Of a DNA stretch of 64,000 nt, positions 62,758 through 64,000 are shown piece by piece. The translations under genes were made by a program, and so were the position numbers. The notes beneath the pieces were generated by a model. That model saw only the letters and a list, made by a program, of their open reading frames with translations, did no database searches and was not told the DNA's origin. Position 1 is the first letter of the stretch. Every line of letters begins with the position of its first letter. The stretch comes from Manis javanica (Eukaryota > Chordata > Mammalia > Pholidota > Manidae), in the NCBI RefSeq assembly GCF_040802235.1, contig NC_133174.1, positions 138,499,213 to 138,563,212 of the forward strand, in the 5' to 3' direction.

Positions 62758-62854
62758 ATGTCGGCAAATCCTGCTGTCATCAAGGAGGAGATGGAAATAT
62801 CCATGGCTGAAGAGCCAGCTCCTGGAAGCTGTATGCCAACACAACTGGGAGCTG
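62758..62854 (+). CDS. FATE1: FATE1 coding exon 1
   Basis: The start ATG at 62758 (ggttacgATGT) is chosen because the following codons align with the human N-terminus at EEMEISMAEE. The donor is gtgagg after GGAGCTG, leaving one base over. The open frame continues upstream to an ATG at 62602, so an extended N-terminus is formally possible. The exon is somewhat shorter than human, which has about 40 codons here. Confidence 0.83.
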
Positions 62855-63967
62855 GTGAGGAGCCCTTGAAGTGTCCCCTCCCTTGGGTGTCTGCTCCTGG
62901 GCAGGTGTGCAGGAGAAGCTGTGTGTGTGACTGGGCGGACTTGCATATATATGCGTGTATGTGTTTGCACATATGTGTGGGTACCTGTGCCTGTCTTTGC
63001 CTTGGTGCATTTGTAACTATATGCATTTGTGGCTTGAGTGATGGGGTGCTGGGGGGAAAGGGCTTGGTAATGTGTGCATTTTGCAGCCTGCGAGGAAGGA
63101 GGATGGGAGCAGCATGTGTGGGCCTGTCTCCCCATCGCGCGAGCCACCACTGTGTCTATTGTAAACGATCCAGAGGGCTCAGTGAATGAGATCGGTCCGA
63201 TCACTTCTCTGTTTTCCTCTCCCAATGCCTTCTCTTTCAGAGTAAAACCTGACCTCCTTACCACAATCTGCAAGATCCGGTTGAGATCACCTCCTCAACG
63301 TATTTCAGGCTGCAGCACGGCAGCCCCCAACGGACGGGCTCTTTCTTCCAGCCTCTGTGCTTACTGCGCTCTCTGCCTGGTGGTGCTCTTCCCACAGATT
63401 ATCCAGGACTTGGCGTTTTTCTCTCTCAGATCTCTGCCTCGATGCTGCTTCTGACTGGTCTAGAAGCAGTCCCATTTTTGTGTCACGCTGCCGTGCCTTT
63501 ATCATTCTGGGAGCATTTATTACTTAATCTGCTCTGATGGGTTATTTTCTGTTTTGCCCCCTTACTCCCCTAAACGCACAGAGGCAGTCAGTTCCCTATT
63601 GCTGCAAGCTTGCCTCTTGGTCATTGCTCTCTCTCCAGCAACCTAGCCCAGAGCTTGGTCCTCAGTAAATACTTGCTATACTTTTGCACAGGTGAACAAA
63701 CTGAAGCCTGGGATCACCCAGTGGACCACAGTGAATGGGTGTTGAGTGAGTCCTAAGAAGTTTGGGGGCCCTACCCTCTTTCCGGTGTCCTGTGTCCAGG
63801 AAGCCTGGGTATTCCTAGGCCCTTGGTTCTTCTCTCTAGGAATGACAGAGCATGGATCCTGGCCCCCGAGTGCCCCTCAGCGGCGTCAGAAGCTGGAAGC
63901 AAAGGTTGCTGGCTTTGCTGCAGGCCAACCAGTTTGGAACATAAGAGCTGTCCGGCCCAGGAAAGTG
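62758..63967 (+). CDS. FATE1: FATE1, N-terminal part (two exons, runs off window)
   Basis: Exons 62758-62854 and 63840-63967 join in frame to 75 codons. The first gives MSANPAVIKEEMEISMAEE (human MAGGPPNTKAEMEMSLAEE), the second SAPQRRQKLEAKVAG..., then PVWNIRAVRPRKV (human KKQKLEQKAAG..., RVWNMTATRPKKM). The remaining part, with the coiled coil and C-terminal membrane anchor known in human, lies beyond the right edge. FATE1 is a testis/adrenal and tumour-expressed mitochondrial outer-membrane protein that loosens ER-mitochondria contacts and protects from apoptosis. The position after PRRG3 matches human Xq28. The end of exon 2 is uncertain by one codon (gtggta or gtactg donor). Confidence 0.85.
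63635..63720. repeat. L2/MIR tail fragment in FATE1 intron 1
   Basis: The text 'cctagcccagagcttggtcc' followed by 'cagtaaatacttgctata' is the usual L2/MIR tail. Confidence 0.55.
63840..63967 (+). CDS. FATE1: FATE1 coding exon 2
   Basis: The acceptor is ttcttctctctag. The exon completes a glycine codon and reads MTEHGSWPPSAPQRRQKLEAKVAG, here named in parts only: MTEHGSWPPSAPQRRQ and KLEAKVAGFAAG, then PVWNIRAVRPRKV. Without splicing the frame stops two codons later, supporting a donor at 63965-63969. Confidence 0.8.
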
Positions 63968-64000
63968 GTACTGTAATGGGGCCCTTGGCATGTGGTGGCT

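Noticed and set aside
62662-63273. 203-codon minus frame overlapping FATE1 exon 1
   Set aside because: It is antisense to a supported exon, contains a TG/CA-rich simple stretch, and has no homology.

Overview
The window is a gene-poor stretch of mammalian X chromosome. Three neighbouring genes can be recognised, all on the + strand: the 3' half of PASD1 (coding exons 13155-22519), all of PRRG3 (first exon near 41.9 kb, coding exons 45260-47431, long 3' UTR to about 52.18 kb), and the first two coding exons of FATE1 (from 62758, running off the right edge). This is the order known from human Xq28. The repeats are those shared by placental mammals: MLT1-type MaLR LTRs, MIR, L2, old L1, Tigger and small hAT elements. 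There is no Alu, no rodent B1/B2 and no lineage SINE that I recognise, so the source is a non-primate, non-rodent placental mammal; I cannot name the species.

Layout. 1-13154: intronic or upstream sequence of PASD1 with old repeats and no exon I can support. 13155-22970: seven PASD1 coding exons, phase-consistent throughout, ending with TGA and a 3' UTR with AATAAA. 23640-26600: one MLT1 LTR broken by two nested insertions, a 2.15 kb element with inverted-repeat ends and a reverse-oriented gamma-retrovirus-like solo LTR. 26600-41800: intergenic, filled with L2, MLT1, L1, Tigger and MIR. 41800-42750: a strong CpG island holding the presumed PRRG3 promoter and first exon. 42750-52180: the rest of PRRG3. 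52180-62600: intergenic repeats, with a good CTCF-type motif at 60723. 62758 to the end: start of FATE1.

Biology. PASD1 and FATE1 are known as testis-restricted, cancer-testis type genes. PASD1 carries a CLOCK-like coiled coil and is known in human as a CLOCK:BMAL1 inhibitor. FATE1 is a mitochondrial/ER-contact anti-apoptotic protein. PRRG3 is a vitamin-K-dependent single-pass Gla protein with two cytoplasmic PPxY motifs. They are neighbours, not an operon; nothing suggests a joint pathway.

The points most worth a second look are: two alternative PRRG3 first exons that both end in the same start-codon heptamer ATGGCAG; a GC-AG intron in PRRG3; the unspliced extension of a PASD1 exon that still resembles human PASD1 protein; the strongly CLOCK-like PASD1 coiled coil; and the inverted-end insertion in the MLT1 LTR. 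Comparisons with human proteins are from memory and were not computed.
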